From Meishania litoralis (GTDB taxonomy: Bacteria; Bacteroidota; Bacteroidia; Flavobacteriales; Flavobacteriaceae): a stretch of DNA of 64,000 nucleotides. The stretch lies in assembly GCF_042611095.1 (NCBI RefSeq), contig NZ_JBHFPV010000001.1:1736001-1800000 (forward strand), given 5' to 3'. How positions within the stretch are numbered: position 1 is the first letter of the stretch; every line of letters begins with the position of its first letter. Below the pieces are notes generated by a model. That model searched no databases and was not told the DNA's origin. It saw only the letters and a program-made list of their open reading frames with translations. The position numbers and the translations under genes were made by a program. Below, piece by piece: positions 1-8,303 of the stretch.

Positions 1-1
1 G

Positions 2-178
2 CAGGCCAATGGCAAAAAGAATGTACCTGGTACTATTTCCAAATCTGAATTTGAGAAAGACCAGATTATCAAAGCACTTCAAAAGACCAACTACAATAAA
101 TCGAAGGCGGCCAAGCTATTACAGGTAACCCGTAAGACACTTTACAACCGAATCAATCATTATAACTTAGACTTGTAG
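2..178 (+). CDS. C-terminus of a Fis-type (sigma-54 activator-like) response regulator, partial
   Basis: The frame enters from outside the window and ends at TAG 176-178, leaving 58 residues. The tail contains a Fis-family helix-turn-helix: a first helix around KDQIIKALQKTNYNKSKAAK, then LLQVTRKTLYNRINHY as the recognition helix. This is the usual C-terminus of NtrC-type enhancer-binding proteins, which activate sigma-54 RNA polymerase. The AAA+ and receiver domains are not visible, so the class is inferred from the Fis domain and from the histidine kinase next door. Its last 26 bases overlap the end of the convergent kinase gene. A plain Fis-like DNA-binding protein cannot be excluded. Confidence 0.75.
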   Translation, partial: QANGKKNVPGTISKSEFEKDQIIKALQKTNYNKSKAAKLLQVTRKTLYNRINHYNLDL

Positions 179-2621
179 CCAAATATTCGTTCAATTCGTC
201 GGTCAGGTTCGTTACTCCACTTTTCACTTTTTGCAGGGCATCGAGCAGTTGCCCCCGATTCATGATTTTCCAATTGGCGAGTTCCAATTTTTCCAAGGTT
301 GGCACGGTCGAATCGACTTTCAGCTGTCTGAACATGGGCAACATTCGATGCGCGACTTGATTGATTTTCGCGTAATCGATGACCGTTACGGCCTCTGAAA
401 GCTGTTGAATATTGATTTCGGTATCGCGAAGAAAAGTTTGTAGAACTTCACAAACGGCATTATCGTTATCACCTAAAAACGAATTGATTATTTCAAGATT
501 GAAATGGGTTGTCGATTCCTGCTCTTTTTTAATAGCAGGTTTTTCCGATATCTTTTCCGTTTTGATGCCGAGCATGTTGAGCATACCGATCAACTCGCCT
601 TTTGAAAAGGGTTTTTGAAGTACCTGGGCAAATCCTAATGCCGTATACGCCTCGACTTCAAGATCACGTCGTCCGGTCATGGCGATAATGGGTTGCCCTT
701 GGTAATGGTCGTATTTACCCGATTTTAATCTTTTCAGTACCTCGAATCCTGTAACCTGGGGCATTTGTATATCGGTCAAGACCAGGTCATAGGCCAAATA
801 CGAATCTTGTTTGATGGCCAAAAAATTGGAGAATGTATGTACGGTAATACCCATACTTTCGGCTAGTTCGCGTAGCATGCCCAAAAGGGCGCCATCATCA
901 TCGATAACCAGCATTTTCAACTTCGGAACCAAAAAGGCCGTGTCTTGTCGAACGGTTACGCCCTTGTTCGTCACTTCCAATGGAACCTGCAGCGTAAAGG
1001 TACTCCCTATACCTTCTTCACTTTTCAGTTTTAGCGAACCGTTGAGCAATTCGGCCAATTTTTTGGAAATGGTCAACCCCAGTCCGTACCCTCCGAATCT
1101 TTTTTCCGTCGAGTGGTCGGCCTGTGTAAATTCCTTGAAGATCAAGTGCTGTTTTTCGTTGGGAATACCGATTCCCGTATCGATTACGTCAATTTGCAGC
1201 AAAGTATTTTTTGATGAACGATTCTGCGCTATCGCTTTGATAGTAATGGAGCCTTCTTCGGTAAACTTAAAGGCGTTTCCAAGAAGATTGTTCAAAATTT
1301 GGCGAATGCGAAAAGGGTCGCCCAAAAGGGGCTTTTCGAGCTGCCCGTCGATTTCCAATGTTAGTTTTAGGTTTTTGTTGCGGTACAATGCCTCAACGTT
1401 CTCGGCGGTCTCCCGTATTAGATTGGCAGCGACAAAAGGCACTTTTTCGATATTCAGTTTACCCGCTTCCAGCTTCGAGAAATCCAAAAGGTCATTGACC
1501 AGATTACCGACGTATTCTGAAGCTGATTTTATATTTTTGAGGTAACGGGCCTGTTTGTCCGTAATGCCTGTATTCTCCATCAATTCGGTATAGCCCGATA
1601 TGGTATTCAAAGGTGTTCTAAGGTCGTGGCTTACGGTAGAAATGAGTTGTTCCCTACTTTTTAGTAGTGATTCCGAAAATTTCTTTTCTTTTTCAAGTTT
1701 TTGCCGATACAGTTGTACTTTCCAAAAATCGCGGTTGATCAAAAAGGTAAAAATACCGACGATTATGAACCCTAAGAGTGCCGTAATGCCCGCCAGCCGT
1801 ATGCTACGGCGCATCGTCGCTTGCCGCTTTTGGCCGACTTCATAGGTATTGGCCAAAATTTCCTGTTCTAAGGCCGCAATGATATTTTGAAGTTGTCTTG
1901 AAAGTTCCAGATCGTTTCTGTTGACCTCGAGCTCTTTCTGTGCCAAAGATTGCTGTGATTGGAAATCTTTGAGCTTCGCTCTTTCCAACATGACCCGAGA
2001 AGCCGATAAAATAGAATCGGCATATTCAGCATCGGCAGTTCCATCTTGATTTTTCGGAACATTTTGGCTCAAAAGCTTGGCATATTCCGTCAGCACTTTT
2101 TGTTCGTTCGGAGACAATTTATCGTAATCGGCCACCATATTTTCGGCCGAAAACCTTCCAAATGATTCTTTAATCTTATCGAATTCCTTCAAGGCCTTGT
2201 CCAAAGAATTATTGTTGGTCCTTTGTTTTTTCAATTGGCGGAGTTCATTGTTGTTCGCGACTTTCTGTCCCAATAAGACTTGAAGACTGTCCAAAAGTTC
2301 TTTCTGTTGTGCCGCCTGGGTCAATAATTTCAAAGAATCTATCGAGGTTTTTATCGAATCTATCTTTTGTGCATAGGAAAGAAAATTGTTGTCAGCGGTA
2401 CTGTTCAAGGCCAATTTTGAAAGACTTTCAGCTTCGTACAATTCTGTGACCAGAGCCCCGGTCTTGAGAAGCTTGACATCGGTATCTTCGCCTGAACCGG
2501 TGGCTATATAGTCTTGTATCTCAATGTAGATGAAGTAACCCGAAGTCAAGGCCAGAGCCAATAATACGAGGTAACTCAACATTATCTTTAAGGTAAACCG
2601 ATTTTTGGATTTTTCGTTCAT
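153..2621 (-). CDS. Hybrid sensor histidine kinase with receiver and Hpt domains
   Basis: Inner-membrane sensor kinase of 822 residues from ATG 2621; a GTG five codons upstream also fits, but GGAGGG lies between them and suits the ATG. Order: membrane helix near 12-32, a long alpha-helical periplasmic sensor, second helix near 278-297, HisKA with SHDLRTPLN (phospho-His about 332), HATPase with the N box and GYGLGL, a receiver with LTDIQMP (phospho-Asp about 617), and a C-terminal Hpt domain with AHRMLP (His about 758). A His-Asp-His relay is therefore intact in one chain, with the final Hpt able to pass phosphate to a separate regulator. The likely partner is the convergent Fis-type regulator, which overlaps its 3' end by 26 bp. 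The signal is unknown. Confidence 0.92.
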   Translation of the reverse strand: MNEKSKNRFTLKIMLSYLVLLALALTSGYFIYIEIQDYIATGSGEDTDVKLLKTGALVTELYEAESLSKLALNSTADNNFLSYAQKIDSIKTSIDSLKLLTQAAQQKELLDSLQVLLGQKVANNNELRQLKKQRTNNNSLDKALKEFDKIKESFGRFSAENMVADYDKLSPNEQKVLTEYAKLLSQNVPKNQDGTADAEYADSILSASRVMLERAKLKDFQSQQSLAQKELEVNRNDLELSRQLQNIIAALEQEILANTYEVGQKRQATMRRSIRLAGITALLGFIIVGIFTFLINRDFWKVQLYRQKLEKEKKFSESLLKSREQLISTVSHDLRTPLNTISGYTELMENTGITDKQARYLKNIKSASEYVGNLVNDLLDFSKLEAGKLNIEKVPFVAANLIRETAENVEALYRNKNLKLTLEIDGQLEKPLLGDPFRIRQILNNLLGNAFKFTEEGSITIKAIAQNRSSKNTLLQIDVIDTGIGIPNEKQHLIFKEFTQADHSTEKRFGGYGLGLTISKKLAELLNGSLKLKSEEGIGSTFTLQVPLEVTNKGVTVRQDTAFLVPKLKMLVIDDDGALLGMLRELAESMGITVHTFSNFLAIKQDSYLAYDLVLTDIQMPQVTGFEVLKRLKSGKYDHYQGQPIIAMTGRRDLEVEAYTALGFAQVLQKPFSKGELIGMLNMLGIKTEKISEKPAIKKEQESTTHFNLEIINSFLGDNDNAVCEVLQTFLRDTEINIQQLSEAVTVIDYAKINQVAHRMLPMFRQLKVDSTVPTLEKLELANWKIMNRGQLLDALQKVKSGVTNLTDELNEYLATSLSYND

Positions 2622-2731
2622 ATCGCTGCCCTCCACAAAACTTGTTATAGATACGCAAAATCAGGAGATTTTGTTTACAACCAACCGTTAAAAATTTATC
2701 TGAAAAGCTATGAAAAATATAATTACGGACT

Positions 2732-2739
2732 TACATTTG
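2732..2739 (+). promoter_or_regulatory. Predicted -7 element of the riboswitch-controlled promoter
   Basis: TACATTTG matches the Bacteroidetes -7 consensus TAnnTTTG. It lies 3 bases before the riboswitch P1 stem, so transcription would begin just inside or at the aptamer. No clear -33 TTTG is seen at the usual distance. Confidence 0.5.
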
Positions 2740-2741
2740 CA

Positions 2742-2820
2742 CCATCTCAAAGGGGTGCTTGTACAATCAGGCTGAGATTATACCCAATGAACCTGGGCGG
2801 GTAATGCCGCCAAGGGATGG
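2742..2820 (+). promoter_or_regulatory. TPP riboswitch (THI element)
   Basis: All conserved blocks of the thiamine pyrophosphate aptamer are present in order: AGGGGTGC, GCTGAGA followed by TACCC, ACCTG, GGGTAATGCC and AGGGA. The outer P1 stem can be drawn between CCATCTC (2742-2748) and GGGATGG (2814-2820). Binding of TPP normally lowers expression of the downstream gene. That gene is the TonB-dependent receptor at 2976, which points to uptake of thiamine or a thiamine precursor. The 3' strand of P1 can also pair in a small TGGC-GAAA-GCCA hairpin (2818-2829), a possible alternative state. Confidence 0.95.
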
Positions 2821-2896
2821 CGAAAGCCACTATTTGGAATTTCTTCGTCCTTAGCTGGGCAAAAATCATTTTTAACTTGGAATAATGGCCCCTTTT

Positions 2897-2920
2897 ATTC
2901 GTAACAAATGTATTACGAAT
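2897..2920 (+). promoter_or_regulatory. Leader hairpin covering the first ATG of the receptor gene
   Basis: ATTCGTAA (2897-2904) and TTACGAAT (2913-2920) form a perfect 8-bp stem with an 8-base loop. The 3' arm ends on the first two bases of ATG 2919, the earliest start codon of the receptor frame. No U-run follows, so this is not an intrinsic terminator. It is a candidate translational expression platform for the TPP riboswitch. Confidence 0.5.
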
Positions 2921-2975
2921 GAAACCGCTCTATTCGATTATCAATTTTAGGACAGCTCTTTTATCGAGCGGTTCG

Positions 2976-5222
2976 ATGCGACTGCTTAATAAGGGGAAAA
3001 CGCCCCGTATTAAAATTGTTTTTATCACTCTGGGCCTTGTCGGCCTGACCATGGGCCTGCATTCCCAAGAACAAAAAGAAGATTCCCTCAACGGTAAAAA
3101 AATTGTACTTGACGAAGTCTTCGTGTCGGCGGTAAGGGCCACCAATGAATCACCGGTAACCTATTCTAACTTAAAAAAGGAGGAAATCGCACCGCGCAAT
3201 CTCGGACAGGATATACCCATACTTATCAATTTTTTGCCTTCGGTGGTCACGACCTCCGATGCTGGTGCTGGCGTGGGCTATACGGGCATTCGCGTTCGTG
3301 GAAGTGATGCGACACGGGTCAATGTTACCATTAACGGTATTCCTTACAACGATTCAGAGTCACATGGCACATTTTGGGTGAACATGCCCGATTTCGCCTC
3401 TTCGACAGAGAGTTTGCAACTGCAGCGCGGCGTAGGTACATCGACCAATGGGGCTGGAGCCTTTGGGGCCAGCTTGAACCTCTTGACCGATGCGGTTTCC
3501 GAAGAAGCGTACGGGCGAATATCCTCTTCTTATGGCAGCTTCAATACGTTTCGGAACAACATAAAATTCAGTACCGGATTGTTGAACGACCATTTCGAGA
3601 TAGCGGGCCGTCTGTCAAGAATAACCTCAGATGGTTATATTGACAGGGCTTCCTCAGAATTGGATTCCTATTTTTTGCAAGGGGCCTTCAAGGATGAGAA
3701 TACGCTCGTAAAGGTATTATTGTTTGGAGGACATGAGATTACTTACCAGGCTTGGTACGGTACTCCATTGGCTAGGATAAACAATGACCTTGAAGGTGTG
3801 GAAAAATTTATTTCGGATAACGGACTTTCAGAAGCGGAGGCCGAAAACCTGAGAAATTCCGACCGACGGTATAATTATTACACGTATGAGAATGAAGAGG
3901 ATAACTATAAGCAGAACCATGCCCAATTGCTTTGGAACCAAGAAATTTCGGATGCCTGGAATACCAATTTGGCCTTTCACTATACACGGGGGCGGGGTTA
4001 TTTTGAGCAGTTCAGACAAGATGATGATTTTTCCACCTACGGATTCGAACCTTTGACGGTAAACGGAGAAGAAGTGAATACTACCGACCTGATCCGTCGC
4101 CGGTGGTTGGACAATCATTTTTATGGCGCTGTTGTTTCAGCTAAATACGATCATAGAAACCTGAACCTTATTATCGGAGGCGGATGGAACAAATACGATG
4201 GAGACCATTATGGCGAAATTATTTGGGCACGTTATGCTGGCAACAGTGAAATTAGGGACCGTTATTACGATGACGGCTCCGCAAAGACCGATTTTAACGG
4301 GTTTACAAAAGCAAATTACAAATTGAGCCAGAACTGGAATATATTCGGGGACCTGCAATATCGAAGAGTAGCATACCAGGCCAATGGGGAAGAGACGGGA
4401 ATCGTGGCCGACACCTTTGGTTTTTTTAATCCGAAGGTCGGGATCCTATATGATTTCAATAAGAACAACAATTTCTATTTTTCTTTTGCCGTTGCGAATC
4501 GTGAGCCGAATAGGAACGACTATGAAAACGGAAATCCCAAACCTGAAAGATTGCATGATTATGAATTGGGTTGGCGCTATGTTACCCCTAAAACTCAGTT
4601 AAGTACCAATGCCTATTTCATGAACTACAAAGACCAGCTGGTGCTAACGGGCGAACTTAATGATGTGGGCGCGCCACTGCGCGCCAATGTAGGTGACAGT
4701 TATCGCTTGGGCCTTGAAATGGATGCGAACATAGCGTTCGGCGATAATTTTCAATGGAGCCCGAATATTTCATTGAGCACCAATAAGAACAGGGATTTTG
4801 TATTTCAACGTGACGGTCAGATTCAAAACTTGGGAAACACCAATATCAGCTTTTCGCCCAACCTTATCGTCGGAAATCGCTTGACATTTAGACCTTCTGA
4901 AAACCTTCAGGTCTCTACATTGACCAAGTATGTGGGCAAACAGTATATGGGGAACATAGATTCTGAGGTCTCTATATTGGATGCTTATTTTCAGACCGAT
5001 TTGAACGTACAATACGAAATAACGACCAAGTCATTTGTAAAAAGTATTGTCTTATCAGGGCTGGTCAACAATATTTTCAATACTTTATATCAGTCAAATG
5101 GGTATTTCTATACCTATGATGATACTTGGTCGAATACTGATACGATTACCACTATTGAAGGTGCGGGCTATTACCCCCAAGCCGGAATTAACTTTTTGAT
5201 CGGTGCCACCGTGAATTTTTAG
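2976..5222 (+). CDS. TonB-dependent outer-membrane receptor, predicted thiamine-related uptake
   Basis: Outer-membrane beta-barrel transporter energised by TonB-ExbBD. The frame opens at ATG 2919, but ATG 2976 is preferred because it gives a normal signal peptide (basic start, IVFITLGLVGLTMG core, cut near HSQ) and a 748-residue protein. The plug follows at once (DIPILINFLPSVVTT, GIRVRGSD, VTINGIPYNDSESHG), without the carboxypeptidase-like extension common in SusC proteins. The rest is a beta-barrel ending in VNF, the usual aromatic C-terminus. Substrate is inferred from the upstream TPP riboswitch, not from the protein: TPP-regulated receptors in Bacteroidetes are known as candidate thiamine or precursor transporters. 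No thiamine synthesis or inner-membrane transporter gene follows. Confidence 0.9.
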   Translation: MRLLNKGKTPRIKIVFITLGLVGLTMGLHSQEQKEDSLNGKKIVLDEVFVSAVRATNESPVTYSNLKKEEIAPRNLGQDIPILINFLPSVVTTSDAGAGVGYTGIRVRGSDATRVNVTINGIPYNDSESHGTFWVNMPDFASSTESLQLQRGVGTSTNGAGAFGASLNLLTDAVSEEAYGRISSSYGSFNTFRNNIKFSTGLLNDHFEIAGRLSRITSDGYIDRASSELDSYFLQGAFKDENTLVKVLLFGGHEITYQAWYGTPLARINNDLEGVEKFISDNGLSEAEAENLRNSDRRYNYYTYENEEDNYKQNHAQLLWNQEISDAWNTNLAFHYTRGRGYFEQFRQDDDFSTYGFEPLTVNGEEVNTTDLIRRRWLDNHFYGAVVSAKYDHRNLNLIIGGGWNKYDGDHYGEIIWARYAGNSEIRDRYYDDGSAKTDFNGFTKANYKLSQNWNIFGDLQYRRVAYQANGEETGIVADTFGFFNPKVGILYDFNKNNNFYFSFAVANREPNRNDYENGNPKPERLHDYELGWRYVTPKTQLSTNAYFMNYKDQLVLTGELNDVGAPLRANVGDSYRLGLEMDANIAFGDNFQWSPNISLSTNKNRDFVFQRDGQIQNLGNTNISFSPNLIVGNRLTFRPSENLQVSTLTKYVGKQYMGNIDSEVSILDAYFQTDLNVQYEITTKSFVKSIVLSGLVNNIFNTLYQSNGYFYTYDDTWSNTDTITTIEGAGYYPQAGINFLIGATVNF

Positions 5223-5246
5223 GCAAAGTGGCAGAACGCCCTCCTG

Positions 5247-5684
5247 TTAGTTCGAGATGATAATGATGTTGCCACTGGCAGAAGCGCGGTATTCAAGCAT
5301 GTCGTAATAGCGTTTGCCATCATCGGGGCGATTCAAGAACTGTCCCGTAAAAAGGCTATACTCGAAATCATCACAGGAGCACACCACATTTTGGCCGTCA
5401 ATGGTCATTGTAGAACAATCGCTGGGGGCATGATTGGGGCAGCTTGCCTCGAAGACCCTGAACTGGTCAAAGCCCGTATTCATTACGAACGCGCCTCGGG
5501 TACCAACGGTCTGATTATCGATATAAACGGGATTGCCGGTATTGGTCAACGGACTGTATAAGGGTAGGTTCGTATTGATGTCGAACCGAAAACCGATTTC
5601 CTGTAAATACGGATTTCGGTTGGTGCCATCCTTACTACATGACAATACCAACAATACTAAAATTAAACACCAAATACGGTTCAT
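5247..5684 (-). CDS. Lipoprotein with a Rieske-like cysteine pattern
   Basis: Hypothetical lipoprotein of 145 residues from ATG 5684; the frame extends 11 codons upstream but the lipoprotein signal starts here (MNRIWCLILVLLVLSC, lipid-modified Cys16). The mature part has SCPNHAP and then CSCDDFEYSLFTG about 20 residues later. That spacing resembles a Rieske [2Fe-2S] fold (CxH...CxxH), but the second histidine is absent, so normal cluster binding is doubtful. It ends 24 bp from the receptor gene, convergent with it, and diverges from greA. I do not recognise a named function; a structural, cluster-free Rieske-like domain is the best guess. Confidence 0.7.
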   Translation of the reverse strand: MNRIWCLILVLLVLSCSKDGTNRNPYLQEIGFRFDINTNLPLYSPLTNTGNPVYIDNQTVGTRGAFVMNTGFDQFRVFEASCPNHAPSDCSTMTIDGQNVVCSCDDFEYSLFTGQFLNRPDDGKRYYDMLEYRASASGNIIIISN

Positions 5685-5735
5685 AGTTAAAAATACCGTT
5701 AGGGAAATCGCATACAAATTTGGGTAAAAAATATG

Positions 5736-5743
5736 TATCTTTG
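5736..5743 (+). promoter_or_regulatory. Predicted greA promoter -7 element
   Basis: TATCTTTG fits TAnnTTTG exactly. Transcription would start at about 5750, at the left arm of the leader hairpin. A TTTG at 5719 is too close (13-base gap) to be a convincing -33 element. Confidence 0.55.
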
Positions 5744-5747
5744 CGTT

Positions 5748-5796
5748 AAATCCTCTCTAAAAAATCGGGGCTAGCCTTGATTGCCATAGAGGATTT
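5748..5796 (+). promoter_or_regulatory. Long-loop hairpin in the greA 5' leader
   Basis: AAATCCTCT (5748-5756) and AGAGGATTT (5788-5796) are perfect complements with a 31-base loop. The stem begins at the predicted transcription start and closes 24 bases before the greA ATG. The right arm is followed by TGTTATTATA rather than a clean U-run, so it may act as a weak terminator, a pause site or an mRNA-stabilising 5' stem. Confidence 0.45.
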
Positions 5797-5820
5797 TGTT
5801 ATTATATAAACGAGTAAGTT

Positions 5821-6297
5821 ATGGGTAACGTATCATATTATACCGCCGAAGGTTTGAAAAAGCTCAAAGACGAGCTAAATCATTTGCGTGACGTGGAAAG
5901 ACCAAAAGCTTCGCAGGCCATAGCAGAGGCACGCGATAAGGGCGATCTTTCCGAAAATGCGGAATACGATGCTGCCAAAGAGGCACAAGGGCTATTGGAA
6001 ATGAAGATTTCGAAAATGGAAGAAGTCTTGGCCAATGCCCGATTGATAGATGAATCACAGCTTGACACATCAAAGGTACTGGTGCTTTCAACAGTAAAGT
6101 TAAAGAACCAGAACAACGGTATGGAGATGAAATATACATTGGTCGCCGAAAGCGAGGCCGATTTGAAAGCAGGTAAGATTTCGGTCAGTTCGCCGATCGG
6201 TAAAGGTTTATTGGGCAAGAAGGTTGGTGAGGTGGCCGAGATTACTGTTCCGAACGGTACCTTGAAATTCGAGATTTTAGAGATAACCCGCGAATAA
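5821..6297 (+). CDS. greA: Transcription elongation factor GreA
   Basis: Rescues backtracked RNA polymerase by stimulating its intrinsic transcript cleavage through the secondary channel. At 158 residues it has the normal family length. The N-terminal coiled coil carries the acidic tip GDLSENAEYDAAKE with the Mg-coordinating pair Asp42/Glu45, and the C-terminal FKBP-like domain has SPIGKGLLGKKVG. Start ATG 5821 follows a 70-base leader with a TAnnTTTG promoter and a hairpin. A HIT-family gene starts 13 bp downstream and is probably co-transcribed. Confidence 0.97.
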   Translation: MGNVSYYTAEGLKKLKDELNHLRDVERPKASQAIAEARDKGDLSENAEYDAAKEAQGLLEMKISKMEEVLANARLIDESQLDTSKVLVLSTVKLKNQNNGMEMKYTLVAESEADLKAGKISVSSPIGKGLLGKKVGEVAEITVPNGTLKFEILEITRE

Positions 6298-6310
6298 ACG
6301 AGTATTCAAA

Positions 6311-6703
6311 ATGCCTTCAATATTCACAAAAATCATCAAAGGCGAGATTCCATGCTATAAAGTAGCGGAAAATGATGATTTCTTCGCATTTCTTGATATC
6401 AATCCGAATGCCAAGGGACATACCCTTTGTATTCCCAAAAAAGAGGTGGACAAACTCATGGATCTTGACGAAGCGACCTATATGGGCCTAATGGCTTTTT
6501 CAAGAAAAGTGGGCAAGGCCATTGAACAGGCCTTGGATTGCAAAAGGGTCGGAATGACCGTTATCGGGCTTGAAGTGCCCCATGTGCATGTACACTTGAT
6601 ACCGCTCAACAACATGCAAGATGCTACCTTTCAGAAAAAGGTTTCATTGACCAAGGAGGAGTTTGAGAACATTGCGAACGCCATTCGTTCTAAAATTGAA
6701 TGA
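6311..6703 (+). CDS. HIT family nucleotide-binding protein
   Basis: Histidine triad hydrolase/transferase of the HinT type, a small cytosolic protein acting on adenosine 5'-monophosphoramidate-like nucleotides. It has 130 residues, the usual length. The N-terminal motif IIKGEIPCYKV and the catalytic triad HVHVHLIP (His91, 93, 95) are intact. It follows greA by 13 bp on the same strand, an arrangement I recall as common in Flavobacteriaceae. Its last 14 bases overlap the end of the convergent zinc-ribbon gene. Confidence 0.93.
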   Translation: MPSIFTKIIKGEIPCYKVAENDDFFAFLDINPNAKGHTLCIPKKEVDKLMDLDEATYMGLMAFSRKVGKAIEQALDCKRVGMTVIGLEVPHVHVHLIPLNNMQDATFQKKVSLTKEEFENIANAIRSKIE

Positions 6704-7046
6704 GCCCCTGTAGGTACAGATAGACCGCTGCAGCTATAAGAACTATCGATAACAAAATAATGATGTAGAACAATCGGGTAAACCGAATGGAAGCTTTTTC
6801 GGGCTCGACCATTTTTTGGTAATATTCGAAAATACGTTCTATATCATCGGTCCATTTCACCGGATAAATATTCGAGCCACATTTGTTGCAAGTTACCTTG
6901 TTCGTGATTTCGCCAGTTGTACGATGAAAAAGCTTGCCGTATAGATGTTTTTGGTAGAATGTCAATTTTAAGTCTTGATTGAAACATTCCGGACAGTTGT
7001 TTGTCAGGTCGGCTTCTTTAATGACTTCCAATTTTTCCCTTGCCAT
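6690..7046 (-). CDS. Small membrane protein with N-terminal zinc ribbon
   Basis: Unrecognised protein of 118 residues. Two CxxC pairs (Cys18/Cys21 and Cys53/Cys56) form a probable zinc ribbon, followed by one hydrophobic helix at about 92-113 near the C-terminus, so the ribbon is likely held at the cytosolic face of the inner membrane. Its ATG overlaps the stop of the upstream histidine kinase by one base (TAATG), which implies translational coupling. A partner or modulator role for that kinase is a context-based guess. Confidence 0.8.
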   Translation of the reverse strand: MAREKLEVIKEADLTNNCPECFNQDLKLTFYQKHLYGKLFHRTTGEITNKVTCNKCGSNIYPVKWTDDIERIFEYYQKMVEPEKASIRFTRLFYIIILLSIVLIAAAVYLYLQGLIQF

Positions 7047-8197
7047 TATTTAGGTATTTGTTTTAACGAAATCTGCATGATCGTACCTGCCTTACTTGAC
7101 GAATGTACTTTAATTTTTCCTTTATGGTATTCCTCGATGATTCTTTTAACAAGCGAAAGCCCTAAGCCCCAGCCCCTTTTTTTCGAGGTTACACCCGGAT
7201 TAAAAATGGTCTGATGGTCACTTTTTGGAATGCCATGCCCAGTGTCGGTAATCTGTATGTTCACATATTTGCCATCGGGAATGATCTCGATGTGAATACT
7301 GCCCTTTCCCTTCATCGCATCGATACCGTTTTTGACCAAATTTTCGATGGTCCAATGATAAAGGGCCGGGTTGAGCATGACTTTCATGTTTTCCACCTTT
7401 GATACGAACGAAAAATCGATAAGCTTTGAACTGCGCAATTTAAGATAATCGTAGGCGTCCTTTGTCTGGGCAACGATATCGTGCTCGTCCAACTTGGGCA
7501 ATGATCCGATTTTGGAAAAGCGCTCGGTAATGGTTTCAAGCCGATTGATATCCTTTTCAATTTCACGGGTAATGTCAGGGTTGATATTTTCGGTTTTCAG
7601 TATTTCGTTCCAGCCAAGCAATGATGATAAAGGGGTACCGATCTGGTGAGCCGTTTCCTTGGCCATGCCCGCCCAAAGTTTGTTCTGTTCCGAGGCCTTG
7701 TTGGTCTTGAAAAAGAAGAAAATGACCGCTCCGAACAAGAAAATTATTAGCAGCAGCGCCAGGGGATAATATTTAAGTTTGTTGAGTACTTCTGAATTCC
7801 CGTAATATAAGGTGGCCAGTTCTTCCCCTAGGTGGTCGATGACAATGGGTTGGTTCTCACTTTTGAACTTGGCGATCGTATTTTTAATGAAGACTGTATC
7901 CGTCGCTTTTTCAACGGGCATGTTATGAATTTTGGTCGAACCGTCTTTATTGACCAAGATCATGGGCGTCGAGATATTGTTTTGAAAAACTTTCAAAGGA
8001 AGGTCGCCGGGATCGGCATCTAAAGGGGCCGAAAGCAATTCGGAGTGGGCCGTGGCCCAGATTTCCATTTTATGGCGCTCCTCTTCCTTGAATTTTTTGA
8101 AAAAACTGTTCGTATTCCAAAGAATCAAACTGACGATAACAAACGATGCTATCAACAAAATGATATTCGAAGTCTTGTTTTTCGGATTGAATTGCAT
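7046..8197 (-). CDS. Membrane sensor histidine kinase
   Basis: Sensor kinase of 383 residues: membrane helix at about 11-29, an extracytoplasmic domain of about 110 residues, a second helix at about 143-163, no obvious HAMP, then a HisKA-type dimerisation helix with ETAHQIGTPLSSLLGW (phospho-His184) and a C-terminal HATPase with ENLVKNGIDAM, DTGHGIP and GWGLGLSL. The AHQIGTPLSSL H-box is the form I know from Bacteroidetes kinases. No response regulator is adjacent; only the zinc-ribbon gene follows, coupled by TAATG. It diverges from the flavin reductase gene across 106 bp. Confidence 0.92.
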   Translation of the reverse strand: MQFNPKNKTSNIILLIASFVIVSLILWNTNSFFKKFKEEERHKMEIWATAHSELLSAPLDADPGDLPLKVFQNNISTPMILVNKDGSTKIHNMPVEKATDTVFIKNTIAKFKSENQPIVIDHLGEELATLYYGNSEVLNKLKYYPLALLLIIFLFGAVIFFFFKTNKASEQNKLWAGMAKETAHQIGTPLSSLLGWNEILKTENINPDITREIEKDINRLETITERFSKIGSLPKLDEHDIVAQTKDAYDYLKLRSSKLIDFSFVSKVENMKVMLNPALYHWTIENLVKNGIDAMKGKGSIHIEIIPDGKYVNIQITDTGHGIPKSDHQTIFNPGVTSKKRGWGLGLSLVKRIIEEYHKGKIKVHSSSKAGTIMQISLKQIPK

Positions 8198-8303
8198 CCA
8201 AGTATTTTCTTGCTTTAAAGATAACGTAAATAGATAGAAATTGGTGTCTGGACCATTTCAGGCACTTTTCCGGTAATGGGCAATTGGCTATCTTTACCAT
8301 GTT

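Noticed and set aside
811..1545. Long open frame of 244 codons on the plus strand inside the hybrid kinase gene
   Set aside because: It is the antisense of the HATPase and receiver region; the protein is Ser/Phe-rich with no domain, while the minus-strand frame carries all kinase motifs.
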